From WAPX01 sp964622075 (GTDB lineage Archaea; Halobacteriota; Archaeoglobi; Archaeoglobales; Archaeoglobaceae), in NCBI GenBank assembly GCA_964622075.1, contig CAZUMR010000055.1, forward strand, positions 1 through 22,974: a DNA stretch of 22,974 nucleotides. The letters run 5' to 3'. Below are positions 6,518 through 14,812 of this stretch, one piece after another; the stretch's first letter is position 1, and each line of letters opens with the position of its first letter. The translations under genes and the position numbers were made by a program. The notes under the pieces were generated by a model that saw only the letters and a program-made list of their open reading frames with translations, had not been told where the DNA came from and did no database searches.

Positions 6518-7891
6518 ATGAAACTCGCCAAGCTTGTTAGGTTGCTTGTGTTTTTATCAGTCATACTGATTGCCTGCTCCAAAATGAGTTACGCACAGAT
6601 AACTCTTTCAGTCAATCTAAATCCATCAACGCCTCTACCGGGAGACCTTGTAAAAGGAACTCTGACAATAAAAACAGGACTACGAGCTGAAGACGTTTCG
6701 GGAGTGACCTTTTACTCTCCACTACCCGTGAAACCTCAGAGTATCTCTGGAATTGGAGTGATTCCGGCAGATAGCTACTACAGTCTGCCATTCACGTTAA
6801 AGGCAACCTCTCCCGGAACGTACGTTGTTAAAGTTTACGTCACGACAACAAACGGCACGGTTATGCAGAGTTTCAACGTAAACGTGGCAAATGCAAAGCC
6901 TGAAATAATAATAACCCAGCCATTGACACTTGGAGAGGTAAATGACGTGCACTTCCACGTTTACAATCCCGTAAATGCCTACGGTATTAAGGTGATACCC
7001 CTGTTCAAAGCTTATCCCTCCACGATATACGTTGTAAACAACGAAGGCAGTTTCAGGTTCTATCCTGAAAAAGCAGCACCTCTGAAGTTCAGGATAGAAT
7101 TCTACAATGCTCTGGCTGTCAACTACCATTCGTACATTCAGGTAGTTTATCCATCGTACAGAAACAGCAGCGGACTGAATGTAAACGTCTCAACACCTCA
7201 CGATGTTTACCTGCTTTACGATGTTATCCCCGTACAAATTACCTTTACAAACCTGAGAACCGACAGCGTTTACGATTTGAGAGTTAACGTCTCATCTAAC
7301 AGCTTCAGAAAGATGGTGAACATCGCCGAGCTCAAACCGGGAGAGAAGAAAGATGTTGTTGTTTACATCCCTGCAAACAGAGCCGGGAGGCTTAAAGTTT
7401 CGATCATTGTTGATTACAAAGACTACCTTGGAAACGGATATGATGTCAAAAAATCGGTGGAGTTCAGGGTTCTTCCAGATAAAGTGGTATCAATTAGCGA
7501 TGTGTCTGTGGAGAGAAGTGGCAGCGGGTTTGAGATTACGGGTGATGTCAGCAATAGCGGGTGGAACAAAATCTACGGCGTTACAGTTACAGCTGAGTCA
7601 GGGGGTAAAAACGTCTCGTACTTCATAGGTACGATAGATCCTTCCGACTACGACACGTTTGATATCGTAACAAACAATGCAACAAAACTCGTCGTATCGT
7701 GGCAGGATATTACTGGAAACGTTTACAGCGTATCCATGCCCCTGCATTTACATTCCCAGCACAGGGTTGAGGTCAAAGAAAGCGTAAATCCACTGCTTAT
7801 TTCGATTTCCGGAGCAGCTGTCATTCTGATTATAGTGATTCTTGCCGTACTATCAGTCAGGAAGCGTTCGGGGAAGAACGGCGGGAAATAG
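6518..7891 (+). CDS. Exported, membrane-anchored Ig/CARDB-like protein linked to an ABC transporter
   Basis: A 457-residue exported protein. Residues 1-26 are a signal peptide: basic start, hydrophobic core LLVFLSVILIAC, then SYA before Gln27. LIAC (17-20) also matches a lipobox. The body is a series of beta-rich Ig-like repeats of the CARDB/COG1361 type (for example LNPSTPLPGDLVKGTLTI and LKPGEKKDVVVYIP) with several N-x-S/T sequons (NGT, NSS, NVS). A single membrane helix at about 428-447 is followed by a basic tail, so the domains should face outside. It lies 53 bp ahead of the ATPase and permease genes, an arrangement common in archaea, and is probably the outer component of that transporter. 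I cannot name its substrate. Confidence 0.8.
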   Translation: MKLAKLVRLLVFLSVILIACSKMSYAQITLSVNLNPSTPLPGDLVKGTLTIKTGLRAEDVSGVTFYSPLPVKPQSISGIGVIPADSYYSLPFTLKATSPGTYVVKVYVTTTNGTVMQSFNVNVANAKPEIIITQPLTLGEVNDVHFHVYNPVNAYGIKVIPLFKAYPSTIYVVNNEGSFRFYPEKAAPLKFRIEFYNALAVNYHSYIQVVYPSYRNSSGLNVNVSTPHDVYLLYDVIPVQITFTNLRTDSVYDLRVNVSSNSFRKMVNIAELKPGEKKDVVVYIPANRAGRLKVSIIVDYKDYLGNGYDVKKSVEFRVLPDKVVSISDVSVERSGSGFEITGDVSNSGWNKIYGVTVTAESGGKNVSYFIGTIDPSDYDTFDIVTNNATKLVVSWQDITGNVYSVSMPLHLHSQHRVEVKESVNPLLISISGAAVILIIVILAVLSVRKRSGKNGGK

Positions 7892-7944
7892 GCTGGGCTG
7901 GTAAGGTTGCAGGCTGGAAATTGCGATGAAAAGGGAGCAAAAGT

Positions 7945-8628
7945 ATGAGCAAAAACAGGGCAGTCATAGAGCTTGTGGACGTGAAAAAAGTTTACAGAGT
8001 TGGAAACGAGGAAGTTTACGCTGTAAACGGTATCAGCATGAAGGTTGAGGAGGGGGAGTTTCTCTGCATAATGGGTGCAAGCGGAAGTGGAAAAACGACC
8101 CTGCTGAGCCTGATGGGGTGTCTCGATAGACCAACGTATGGCAGCGTTCTGATAGACGGTATAGATACGAAGGAGCTGAGTGACAGAGAACTGACGGACA
8201 TAAGGAGGGAAAAGATAGGTTTTGTATTTCAGCAGTACCACCTCATCCCAACACTGACTGCATTCGAAAATGTAGAGCTGCCAATGCTGCTGAAAGGTGT
8301 TCCAAAAGCTGAGAGGGAAAGAAGGGCCATGGAACTACTGGAAATAATGGGGATAGCTAAGGCAGCAAACAGAAAACCATCTGAGCTGAGCGGGGGCATG
8401 CAGCAGAGGGTGGCAATAGCAAGGGCTCTTGCAAACAATCCGGAAATACTCCTGTGCGATGAACCAACCGGAAATCTGGATACAAAGAGTGGTGAGGTTG
8501 TAATGAACCTGATAAAGGAGCAGAACGACAGGGGTGTTACGGTGGTGCTTGTAACTCACGATCCAGAGATAGCGAGGTATGCTGAGAGAGTTATCAGAAT
8601 AAGGGATGGAAAGATAGTGGAGGAGTAG
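7945..8628 (+). CDS. ABC transporter ATP-binding protein (LolD/MacB type)
   Basis: A 227-residue ATPase with all ABC motifs: Walker A GASGSGKTT (44-52), Q-loop Gln96 in FVFQQYHL, signature LSGGMQQ (148-154), Walker B ILLCDE (168-173) followed by the D-loop, and switch His205 in VTHD. The short insert-free form and the VENVELPM-like segment place it with the LolD/FtsE/MacB group (COG1136), which powers mechanotransmission permeases rather than channel-type importers. A Shine-Dalgarno-like ggag lies seven bases before the ATG. It is co-transcribed with the exported protein upstream and directly abuts the permease gene downstream. Confidence 0.93.
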   Translation: MSKNRAVIELVDVKKVYRVGNEEVYAVNGISMKVEEGEFLCIMGASGSGKTTLLSLMGCLDRPTYGSVLIDGIDTKELSDRELTDIRREKIGFVFQQYHLIPTLTAFENVELPMLLKGVPKAERERRAMELLEIMGIAKAANRKPSELSGGMQQRVAIARALANNPEILLCDEPTGNLDTKSGEVVMNLIKEQNDRGVTVVLVTHDPEIARYAERVIRIRDGKIVEE

Positions 8629-9798
8629 GTGAGGATGTACTTCCAGCTTGCCTTCAGAAATCTCAGGAGAAATGGCATAAGAAGTGCCCTTGCGATCGTG
8701 GGGATAATAATAGGTGTTATGGCAGTTGCATCGATAGGAATTTTCAGCGCCAACCTGAAGACAAGCTTTCTCTCAAGTTTTCAGAATGTTACAGATGAGG
8801 TTCTCATTTATCCAGCATACAATGCACACTTCAGGCATGGGCTCGTTACGACTTCTGGGGTCATGTACATAGATAAGAGAACAGCTGAAAGGATAGTCAG
8901 ACTGCCCTACGTTAGGGATTACGCATTCGTAAAAGATACGTTTACTACAGCCCGGCATAGGGAAGAGGTATTTGGTGTTACAGTTTATGGAATGGAGGAA
9001 AATGCCGTAAAAAAGCTATTTAAGGCTGAAAAAGGTGTTTTAAGGCTTTCTGACAGCTGTGTTGTTGGATATGACCTTGCAGACAGGTTAAAACTGAGAG
9101 TTGGAAGCAGAATTGAAGTGAATGGACACAACCTTAGGGTATCAGCAATACTGAAGGAAACGGGGGCAAGGTTTGACGTCAACCCGAATAACGCGATAAT
9201 TGTTTCCCTGAGAGACTACGACAGAATATTTAACACGAAAAACGAGGGATACAACTTCATAATCGTGTGGGTAAAGAGCTTAAAGGACGTCTCTCTTTTC
9301 AAGGATGCAGTTGACAAAACTGTAAACGCAAGGGAAAAGAAAGTAGAGGTTTTTGAGCTGAAAATAATAATAGATCAGATAAACAAGGGATTCTCCTTCG
9401 TTTCAAGGTTTCTGATGGCCATAGCAGGAATATCCCTGCTCGTTGCAGGCGTGAGCATTCTGAACATCATGCTCATGTCAACTCTTGAGAGGACGAGAGA
9501 AATTGGCGTGATGATGGCCATTGGAGCTTACAGAACGACGATACTGAAGCTTTTCCTGCTTGAGGCTCTTATTCTCGGTATAATTGGCAGCGTTATTGGA
9601 GCAATCCTCAGTCTTGCCGGAGGTTACGCCGTTGATATGATGATTTTGCATTCTGCAAAGTATCTGCTCAGCCTGACAACTCTGGGTTACATGATAGAGG
9701 GCATGTTCTTCGGTCTTCTAACAACATTGATAAGCGGACTCTACCCGGCATGGAAGGCAAGCAGGCTCGAGCCACTTGAGGCTCTGAGGTATGAGTGA
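8629..9798 (+). CDS. MacB/FtsX-type ABC transporter permease
   Basis: A 389-residue permease. One membrane helix at about 18-40 (ALAIVGIIIGVMAVASIGIF) is followed by a roughly 220-residue extracytoplasmic MacB_PCD domain. Three C-terminal helices (about 262-284, 305-335, 350-375) then form an FtsX domain ending in the typical YPAWKASRLEPLEALRYE. Such permeases move lipids, peptides or drugs, or transmit force across the membrane. GTG at 8629 directly follows the TAG of the ATPase gene. An ATG two codons later (8635) has a better Shine-Dalgarno sequence (aggtga, 8627-8632) and may be the real start. It acts with the ATPase and probably with the exported Ig-like protein. Confidence 0.9.
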   Translation: MRMYFQLAFRNLRRNGIRSALAIVGIIIGVMAVASIGIFSANLKTSFLSSFQNVTDEVLIYPAYNAHFRHGLVTTSGVMYIDKRTAERIVRLPYVRDYAFVKDTFTTARHREEVFGVTVYGMEENAVKKLFKAEKGVLRLSDSCVVGYDLADRLKLRVGSRIEVNGHNLRVSAILKETGARFDVNPNNAIIVSLRDYDRIFNTKNEGYNFIIVWVKSLKDVSLFKDAVDKTVNAREKKVEVFELKIIIDQINKGFSFVSRFLMAIAGISLLVAGVSILNIMLMSTLERTREIGVMMAIGAYRTTILKLFLLEALILGIIGSVIGAILSLAGGYAVDMMILHSAKYLLSLTTLGYMIEGMFFGLLTTLISGLYPAWKASRLEPLEALRYE

Positions 9799-9799
9799 T

Positions 9800-9862
9800 T
9801 TTAATGAGTTTAATGAGCAATGAACAAAGACAAACATCGAACAGTAAGCGGACAGTAAGCAG
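9800..9862. repeat. Two short tandem duplications after the permease gene
   Basis: The 9-bp unit tttaatgag is repeated at 9800-9808 and 9809-9817, supplying extra in-frame TAA and TGA codons right after the permease stop. A second unit, acagtaagc, is repeated with an 11-bp period at 9841-9849 and 9852-9860. Otherwise the 9799-9890 gap holds nothing recognisable. Confidence 0.75.
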
Positions 9863-9890
9863 ACTTTCAAAATAACACGAATAACAATAA

Positions 9891-9900
9891 CAATTTAAAA
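9891..9900 (+). promoter_or_regulatory. TATA box of the hdrA-mvhD gene
   Basis: The element caatttaaaa is centred about 26 bp before the GTG at 9922, with no Shine-Dalgarno sequence. This supports a leaderless message starting on GTG. Confidence 0.6.
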
Positions 9901-9921
9901 CCTCCCGCATTCGAGCTCTGC

Positions 9922-12147
9922 GTGCAGAAAGCTGAAGTTAAAGCTGGAGTTTTTATATGCAAATGCGGACTTAACATAGCCGGGACGGTGGACGTCGAAA
10001 AAATAGCGGAAAAAGTCAGGGAAAGAGGATATTTTGCAAGAGTAATAGACTACGCCTGTTCTGAAAGCGGTCAGAAGGAGATTGCGGAATGTATAAGAGA
10101 TGAAGGGCTTGACAGGTTTGTTGTAGCTGCATGCAGCCCAAAACTGCATGAGAGAACTTTCAGAAGGCTCGCTGAAAGAGTGGGTGTCAACCCTTACATG
10201 GTCGTAATGGCGAACATAAGGGAGCAGTGTTCATGGGTTCACACCAGAAACGAGAGAACTCAGAAGAAAGCTGAAAATCTCACACTTATGGCTCTTTCAA
10301 GGGTTTTGAAGGCCAGACCTCTTGAAAAGAGGAGGTTTGATCCTGTAAACAGAGTTGTTGTCGTTGGTGGAGGAGTTGCGGGAATAGAAGCATCTCTTTT
10401 ACTTGCAAATTCGGGAATAGATGTCGTTCTTGTTGAAAAGGGTGCGAGTTTGGGTGGGCACATGGCCCTTCTAAACGAAATATTTCCCAACAACGATTGC
10501 TCGATATGCGTTCTCGCACCGAAGATGAACGAGGTGTGGGAGCATGAGAGAATAGAGGTTTACACGAATTCGGAAGTTGAGGAGATAAGTGGAGGAGCGG
10601 GGAAGTTCAGGGTAAGGATAAGGAAAAAGGCGAGTTTCGTTAATGAGGAATGCAAGGGGTGTATAGAAGATTGCTCCTCGGTATGCCCGGTAACTGTGTA
10701 CGATGAATTCCTTGGAACTTTCAGGAAGGCAATATATCTGCCATTTCCCCAGTCCACTCCACTCTATGCAAAAATTGACGAGGAAAACTGCGTGAGGTGC
10801 GAGCTATGCTTAAAGGCGTGTGAGCCAGCAGCAATAGATTTTTCGATGAAAGATGAGGTATTCGAAGTTGATGCTGGAGCTGTAATTGTTGCAACCGGAT
10901 ACAGACTTTTTAATCCATTCGAAAAGCTCGGATACGCTTACCCCAAGGATGAGAGGATAATAACACTGCTGGAACTCGAAAGGCTCCTCTCTCCCTCCAC
11001 TCAGGGCAGTTTCAGAGATGCTTTCCCGGATGCGAAAAGAGTTGCATTTATTCAGTGCGTCGGCAGCAGAGGGGAGTATTACTCTCACTGTTCAGTCGTC
11101 TGCTGTATGGCGAGCGTTAAAAATGCTCTGATTCTGAAAAGAAGGCTTGGATGCGATTGCAGCGTTTTCTACATAGATCTGAGAGCTGGAGGGAGAGGAT
11201 ATGAGGAGTACTTCAGAAAGGCCATGGAGGAGGGTGTGAGATTTATCAGAGGTAAGCCCGTGCTGATACCGGATTCTTCTGGAGTAAAGCTGAGATACGA
11301 AAACACCCTGCTTGGAAAGGTTGTTGAGGAAGAATTTGATGTTGTTGTGCTTGCAGCTGGTATGAGCGGTGCTATTCCAGATTTCTGCTCATCTGGAGGA
11401 GATAGTTTTGTTGAGGTCGTACATCCAAAGCTCAGATCTGCCGAAACTTCAAAAGCTGGAATATTCGTTGCTGGATGTGCATCCGGGCCAAAGGATATAA
11501 GAGACAGCATAAATTCCGCCGGACTTGCAGCCTCCAAAGCAATTGAACTTTTAAAGAATGCCAGCACAGAACCGTACTCAGCTTTTCTGAAGGGTGAGTG
11601 CGGGGGATGTAGAGTGTGTGAAAAACTCTGTCCGAGCGGGGCAATAACGGTAGAGGATGGAACAGCCAGAATTAACGAGGGTGCCTGCCAGATGTGTGGT
11701 TTATGCGTATCCTCATGTCCCGAGGGGGCACTTGATCAGGGATTTTACTCAAGTCCAGAACTTTACGCCGAAATTTCTGAAGTTTCTCCGGATTCAGTGT
11801 TAGTTTTTGCCTGCAACTACTGTGCCTACTCAGCCCTCGATCTTGCAGGGGCCATGAGGATGAGGTACGATGAGAGAGTCAGAGTTATCCGGGTTCCGTG
11901 TTCTGCAAGGGTTTCAGCCGAAATGATACTTGAAGGTTTGAAAAAGGCCAGAGGGGTTGTTCTGGCCGGATGCAGAATAAGGGAGTGTCACTTCGGTGTA
12001 AACGAAATAGCGAGGAAGAGAGTGGAAAGTCTCAAAAAAGCTCTTGGGAAGGAAAGTCACAGACTTAAGGCAATCTGGTGTTCTGCGGGAGAGGCGGAAA
12101 TCATAGTTAGAGAGCTGAACGAGTTCATCTGTGAGTTGATGGGCTGA
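9922..12147 (+). CDS. hdrA: HdrA-MvhD fusion: CoB-CoM heterodisulfide reductase subunit A-like iron-sulfur flavoprotein
   Basis: A 741-residue fusion. The N-terminal HdrA domain has a cysteine-rich opening (FICKCGLN, CSPKLHERTF, NIREQCSWVH), a FAD-binding GGGVAGIEAS (149-158), and DCSICVLAPKM. Two ferredoxin-like inserts follow (Cys244/247/251/255 and Cys290/293/296/300), then QCVGSRG and two further [4Fe-4S] motifs (Cys560/563/566/570 and Cys589/592/595/599). From about residue 625 comes an MvhD-like [2Fe-2S] domain with Cys631, 634, 660, 684 and 689. In methanogens HdrA bifurcates electrons at FAD, and MvhD feeds it from hydrogenase or formate dehydrogenase. Here electron entry and bifurcation are on one chain. 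HdrB and HdrC are not in the window. The FwdF-like polyferredoxin lies 119 bp downstream. The start is GTG, preceded by a well-placed TATA box. Confidence 0.9.
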   Translation: MQKAEVKAGVFICKCGLNIAGTVDVEKIAEKVRERGYFARVIDYACSESGQKEIAECIRDEGLDRFVVAACSPKLHERTFRRLAERVGVNPYMVVMANIREQCSWVHTRNERTQKKAENLTLMALSRVLKARPLEKRRFDPVNRVVVVGGGVAGIEASLLLANSGIDVVLVEKGASLGGHMALLNEIFPNNDCSICVLAPKMNEVWEHERIEVYTNSEVEEISGGAGKFRVRIRKKASFVNEECKGCIEDCSSVCPVTVYDEFLGTFRKAIYLPFPQSTPLYAKIDEENCVRCELCLKACEPAAIDFSMKDEVFEVDAGAVIVATGYRLFNPFEKLGYAYPKDERIITLLELERLLSPSTQGSFRDAFPDAKRVAFIQCVGSRGEYYSHCSVVCCMASVKNALILKRRLGCDCSVFYIDLRAGGRGYEEYFRKAMEEGVRFIRGKPVLIPDSSGVKLRYENTLLGKVVEEEFDVVVLAAGMSGAIPDFCSSGGDSFVEVVHPKLRSAETSKAGIFVAGCASGPKDIRDSINSAGLAASKAIELLKNASTEPYSAFLKGECGGCRVCEKLCPSGAITVEDGTARINEGACQMCGLCVSSCPEGALDQGFYSSPELYAEISEVSPDSVLVFACNYCAYSALDLAGAMRMRYDERVRVIRVPCSARVSAEMILEGLKKARGVVLAGCRIRECHFGVNEIARKRVESLKKALGKESHRLKAIWCSAGEAEIIVRELNEFICELMG

Positions 12148-12266
12148 TGAGCTGATGCTGATGAAGTTGATGAGATTAGGTTAAGGGGTTGATAATGTTG
12201 ATGGGGCTGGTGAGGTTGAGTGATGAGTAAGGTTTTACAGAGTGGTCGATGAGGGGATGAAAGAAC
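12143..12266 (+). repeat. Low-complexity gctgatg/gttgatg spacer
   Basis: The spacer between the two redox genes starts with gctgatga (12143-12150), gctgatg (12151-12157) and ctgatga (12158-12164). The first unit includes the hdrA stop TGA, so a second in-frame TGA follows at once. Degenerate gttgatg-like units continue to about 12220. A purine-rich gagggg (12251-12256) ten bases before the ATG at 12267 is the best ribosome-binding site. No clear separate promoter is visible, so the two genes may share a transcript. Confidence 0.55.
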
Positions 12267-13601
12267 ATGAAGATCGTTAGAATTGCAGATGTTGAGGATA
12301 CGAAGTTCGTATTCAGGCAGGAGGTGAAGGGAGAGGAGAGAGAGCTCGTATTCGACCCGGAAAAGTGCAGTGGTTGCATGTTCTGCGTTTATTCATGCCC
12401 CGTAAATGCAGTGGAATTTTCCGGATACGAAATGCTTGTCGCCGGAATGCCCCTGATAATAGACCACAATACCTGCTGTTTTTGCGGAATATGCTATGCC
12501 CTCTGCCCGGAGAGAGCGTTCAGTTTTAAACCGGGTATTGATTTGAGACTTGCAGGCAGGGCAAAAAAGCTTGATGAATGTGTAAACTGCAGGGTGTGTT
12601 ATGAGGTGTGCCCGGCTAAAGCTGTGGATGTAAGGGTAAAAACTGTGGATGAGTTTCACAGGAGAGAGTGTCTGGATAATCCAGATATGGAACTGAAAAA
12701 ACGGGGAACGCTGAAAATAGATCCGGATAAATGCAGACTCTGCGGAAAATGCACGCTGTTCTGCGATGCTCTCGTTCCCGTTCAGAAAGATGTGACCCCA
12801 GCAAATCCGCATCCTTTTTCAGAAATCCTTTTCAGAGAAGACAGGTGTGACTACTGCGGGTTATGCGAAAAAGTATGTCCAAATGAAGCAATAACTGTTG
12901 AAAATTCACTTGGCGAGCTGTATGAGGATGAAACTGGAATTGTTAACAAAGATATTGAAGAGAATCTGAAGGAAGTTGTAAAAGTTGAGATAAATGAAAA
13001 GTGTATAGAATGTGGGTTATGCGTTAAAGCATGCCCCTACGACGGAGTTGCTCTGGAGAGAAGCTTTTCAGGAGAGATACTGGTTAACTGGAAGAGATTG
13101 AAAAAAGTCTGTGACTGGGAGAGCTGTAGGCTCTGTCTGAATGTTTGCAAGAGTGGGGCCTGGTATGTTGAAGGGGGAGAACTCAAACTCGATCCTGACT
13201 TGTGTAGATTTTGCAGGGCGTGCATGTACGCATGTCCTGAGAGGCTGATAGAGATCAGGCTGCACGATGTTCGTGTGGAGTGTGAGTGGAAAGGTTTCAT
13301 GAAAGCTGTTAACAGAATTTTAAACGAGGAGATAGCTGGAGTGGGAAGGAAGATAGGAGCAATCAGTGTTGAGAGTGTAAAAACTGGAAGTGTGAAAACT
13401 GAAGATGACACAGGATTGAAATGCGAGATATCTGACAGAAATGAGATCGAGAGCGAGAGTGAAAATGAGAGCAGGGAGAGAATGGAAGAAAAAATAGGGC
13501 AAGCAGAAGACATTATAAAAGTTGAAAAACTACTTAAAAATCCATCCTATAAACGTCTGTTCGAGCTGAGACCGGAGAAGTTTCTTGAACTCCTCAGCTA
13601 A
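12267..13601 (+). CDS. Polyferredoxin, FwdF-like, eight [4Fe-4S] motifs
   Basis: A 444-residue protein with eight ferredoxin-type cysteine motifs, starting at Cys34, 70, 105, 156, 194, 246, 282 and 313. Six are classical CxxCxxCxxxCP. The fourth ends without proline (CRLCGKCTLFCD) and the seventh has an extra spacing (CDWESCRLCLNVC). Eight clusters and the ECVNCRVCYEVCP style match FwdF, the polyferredoxin of formylmethanofuran dehydrogenase. Residues from about 340 form a charged, Glu/Ser/Lys-rich tail of about 100 residues that I do not associate with FwdF. Following the HdrA-MvhD gene, it probably serves as an electron wire between bifurcation and CO2-level chemistry, but no Fwd catalytic subunit is in the window. 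Other polyferredoxins (MvhB-like) remain possible. Confidence 0.82.
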   Translation: MKIVRIADVEDTKFVFRQEVKGEERELVFDPEKCSGCMFCVYSCPVNAVEFSGYEMLVAGMPLIIDHNTCCFCGICYALCPERAFSFKPGIDLRLAGRAKKLDECVNCRVCYEVCPAKAVDVRVKTVDEFHRRECLDNPDMELKKRGTLKIDPDKCRLCGKCTLFCDALVPVQKDVTPANPHPFSEILFREDRCDYCGLCEKVCPNEAITVENSLGELYEDETGIVNKDIEENLKEVVKVEINEKCIECGLCVKACPYDGVALERSFSGEILVNWKRLKKVCDWESCRLCLNVCKSGAWYVEGGELKLDPDLCRFCRACMYACPERLIEIRLHDVRVECEWKGFMKAVNRILNEEIAGVGRKIGAISVESVKTGSVKTEDDTGLKCEISDRNEIESESENESRERMEEKIGQAEDIIKVEKLLKNPSYKRLFELRPEKFLELLS

Positions 13602-13612
13602 AGGGGTTGGAT

Positions 13613-14761
13613 ATGAACGTTGTTTTATGTGTTACGGGAAGTCTGGCTGCGGTGGAGAGCGTTAAAATTGCAAGAGAGCTGTCAAGGAGAGGTTTTAAAG
13701 TCAAAAGTGTTGCAAGCAGCAGTGCTCTGGAAATAATCGGCAAAAAGGCTCTGAAATTCGTTTCTGAATTCCAAGATGAGCCAGATCACGTCAGACTTGC
13801 CGGTCTGGAGGGATGGTGTGATGTCGTTTTGATAGCACCTGCAACAGCTACAACGATTTCCAGAATTGCGAACGGTATGGGAGATACTCCCGTATCTCTT
13901 GTGGCACTCACAGCAATAGGTTCGGGGAAGAAGGTTATAATCGCCCCGGCCATGCACCTCGGAATGTTTCAGAATCCAGCCGTTCAGGAGAACCTGAAGA
14001 GACTGGGTGAGATGGGAGTGGATGTTGTGTGGCCGAGAGTAGAGGAGGGCAAGGCCAAGCTTGCAAAAATTGAGGAGATCTGTTTGTACACTGAGAGAGC
14101 TGTATCGAACAAAGAATTTTCCGGAAAGAAGGTCGTTGTTACCTCCGGGCCCACATACGAATTCATAGATCCGATAAGGTTCATAAGTAACAGGAGTTCT
14201 GGCAGGATGGGTCTGGAGCTCGCCCTTGAATTCTGGAGGAGAGGAGCAAGTGTCGTTCATGTAACATCAAAACCCTCAGGGCTGAGACTGGATGGATTCA
14301 GAGAGGTGAGAGTCGTTTCAGTCAGAGACATGCTTGAAGCCTGTTTGAAGGAGATAGAGAACTGCGACCTGTTTGTTTCTGCTGCAGCTCCTTCAGATTT
14401 TGTTGTAAGGCCTGAAAAAAGCAAGATCAAGACATGCAGAGAGCTAACACTCAGGCTTGAGGAAGCTCCAAAAATAATAAAGGAAATCAGGAAAGTTTAC
14501 GGAGGGCACATTATAGGGTTCAAGGCCGAAACCGGTGTGAGAGAGGAGGAGCTTGAAAGAATTGCTCTGGAGAAAATGTATGAGGACAGGCTCGAAATGG
14601 TCGTCGCAAATGACGTAATTCATAAAGGCATGGGCACTGAAGACACGAGGGTTTTGCTCATCACTCCTGAAAGGAGAGAATGGGTCGAGGGGAAAAAGAG
14701 AGATGTGGCACGTAAAATTGTTGATTTCTATAGAGAGTGTGTGGCCGGGAATACGGGTTAA
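13613..14761 (+). CDS. coaBC: Bifunctional CoaBC: phosphopantothenoylcysteine decarboxylase / phosphopantothenate-cysteine ligase
   Basis: A 382-residue enzyme making 4'-phosphopantetheine for coenzyme A: ligation of cysteine to phosphopantothenate, then decarboxylation. The N-terminal flavoprotein (CoaC) half shows VTGSLAAVESVKIARELSRRG, LIAPATATTISRIANG and the APAMHLGMFQNPA loop. The C-terminal CoaB half shows VVVTSGPTYEFIDPIRFISN with SSGRMG, SAAAPSDF, KIKT and IGFKAET. The ATG at 13613 is chosen because aagggg (13601-13606) lies six bases before it; a TTG two codons upstream (13607) would overlap that site. The gene begins 11 bp after the polyferredoxin stop and is likely translated from the same message, though no functional link to the redox genes is evident. 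Confidence 0.92.
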   Translation: MNVVLCVTGSLAAVESVKIARELSRRGFKVKSVASSSALEIIGKKALKFVSEFQDEPDHVRLAGLEGWCDVVLIAPATATTISRIANGMGDTPVSLVALTAIGSGKKVIIAPAMHLGMFQNPAVQENLKRLGEMGVDVVWPRVEEGKAKLAKIEEICLYTERAVSNKEFSGKKVVVTSGPTYEFIDPIRFISNRSSGRMGLELALEFWRRGASVVHVTSKPSGLRLDGFREVRVVSVRDMLEACLKEIENCDLFVSAAAPSDFVVRPEKSKIKTCRELTLRLEEAPKIIKEIRKVYGGHIIGFKAETGVREEELERIALEKMYEDRLEMVVANDVIHKGMGTEDTRVLLITPERREWVEGKKRDVARKIVDFYRECVAGNTG

Positions 14762-14780
14762 TCAGGAACAAAAGCCGAAA

Positions 14781-14789
14781 ACAATTTAG
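14781..14789 (+). promoter_or_regulatory. TATA-like element that decides the LeuD start
   Basis: The element acaatttag is centred about 27 bp before the ATG at 14813 but only about 7 bp before the in-frame ATG at 14792. Transcription from it would begin downstream of the first ATG, so the second is preferred. Confidence 0.45.
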
Positions 14790-14812
14790 CCATGAGGAGT
14801 GAGCTGGGAAAC

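Noticed and set aside
12143..12220. Possible C/D box guide RNA because of repeated tgatga and ctga motifs
   Set aside because: The motifs come from a simple gctgatg/gttgatg repeat. There is no properly ordered C, D', C', D set with a defined guide segment.
13682..14260. 192-codon minus-strand frame opposite coaBC
   Set aside because: Shadow of coaBC with no protein-like composition and no promoter.
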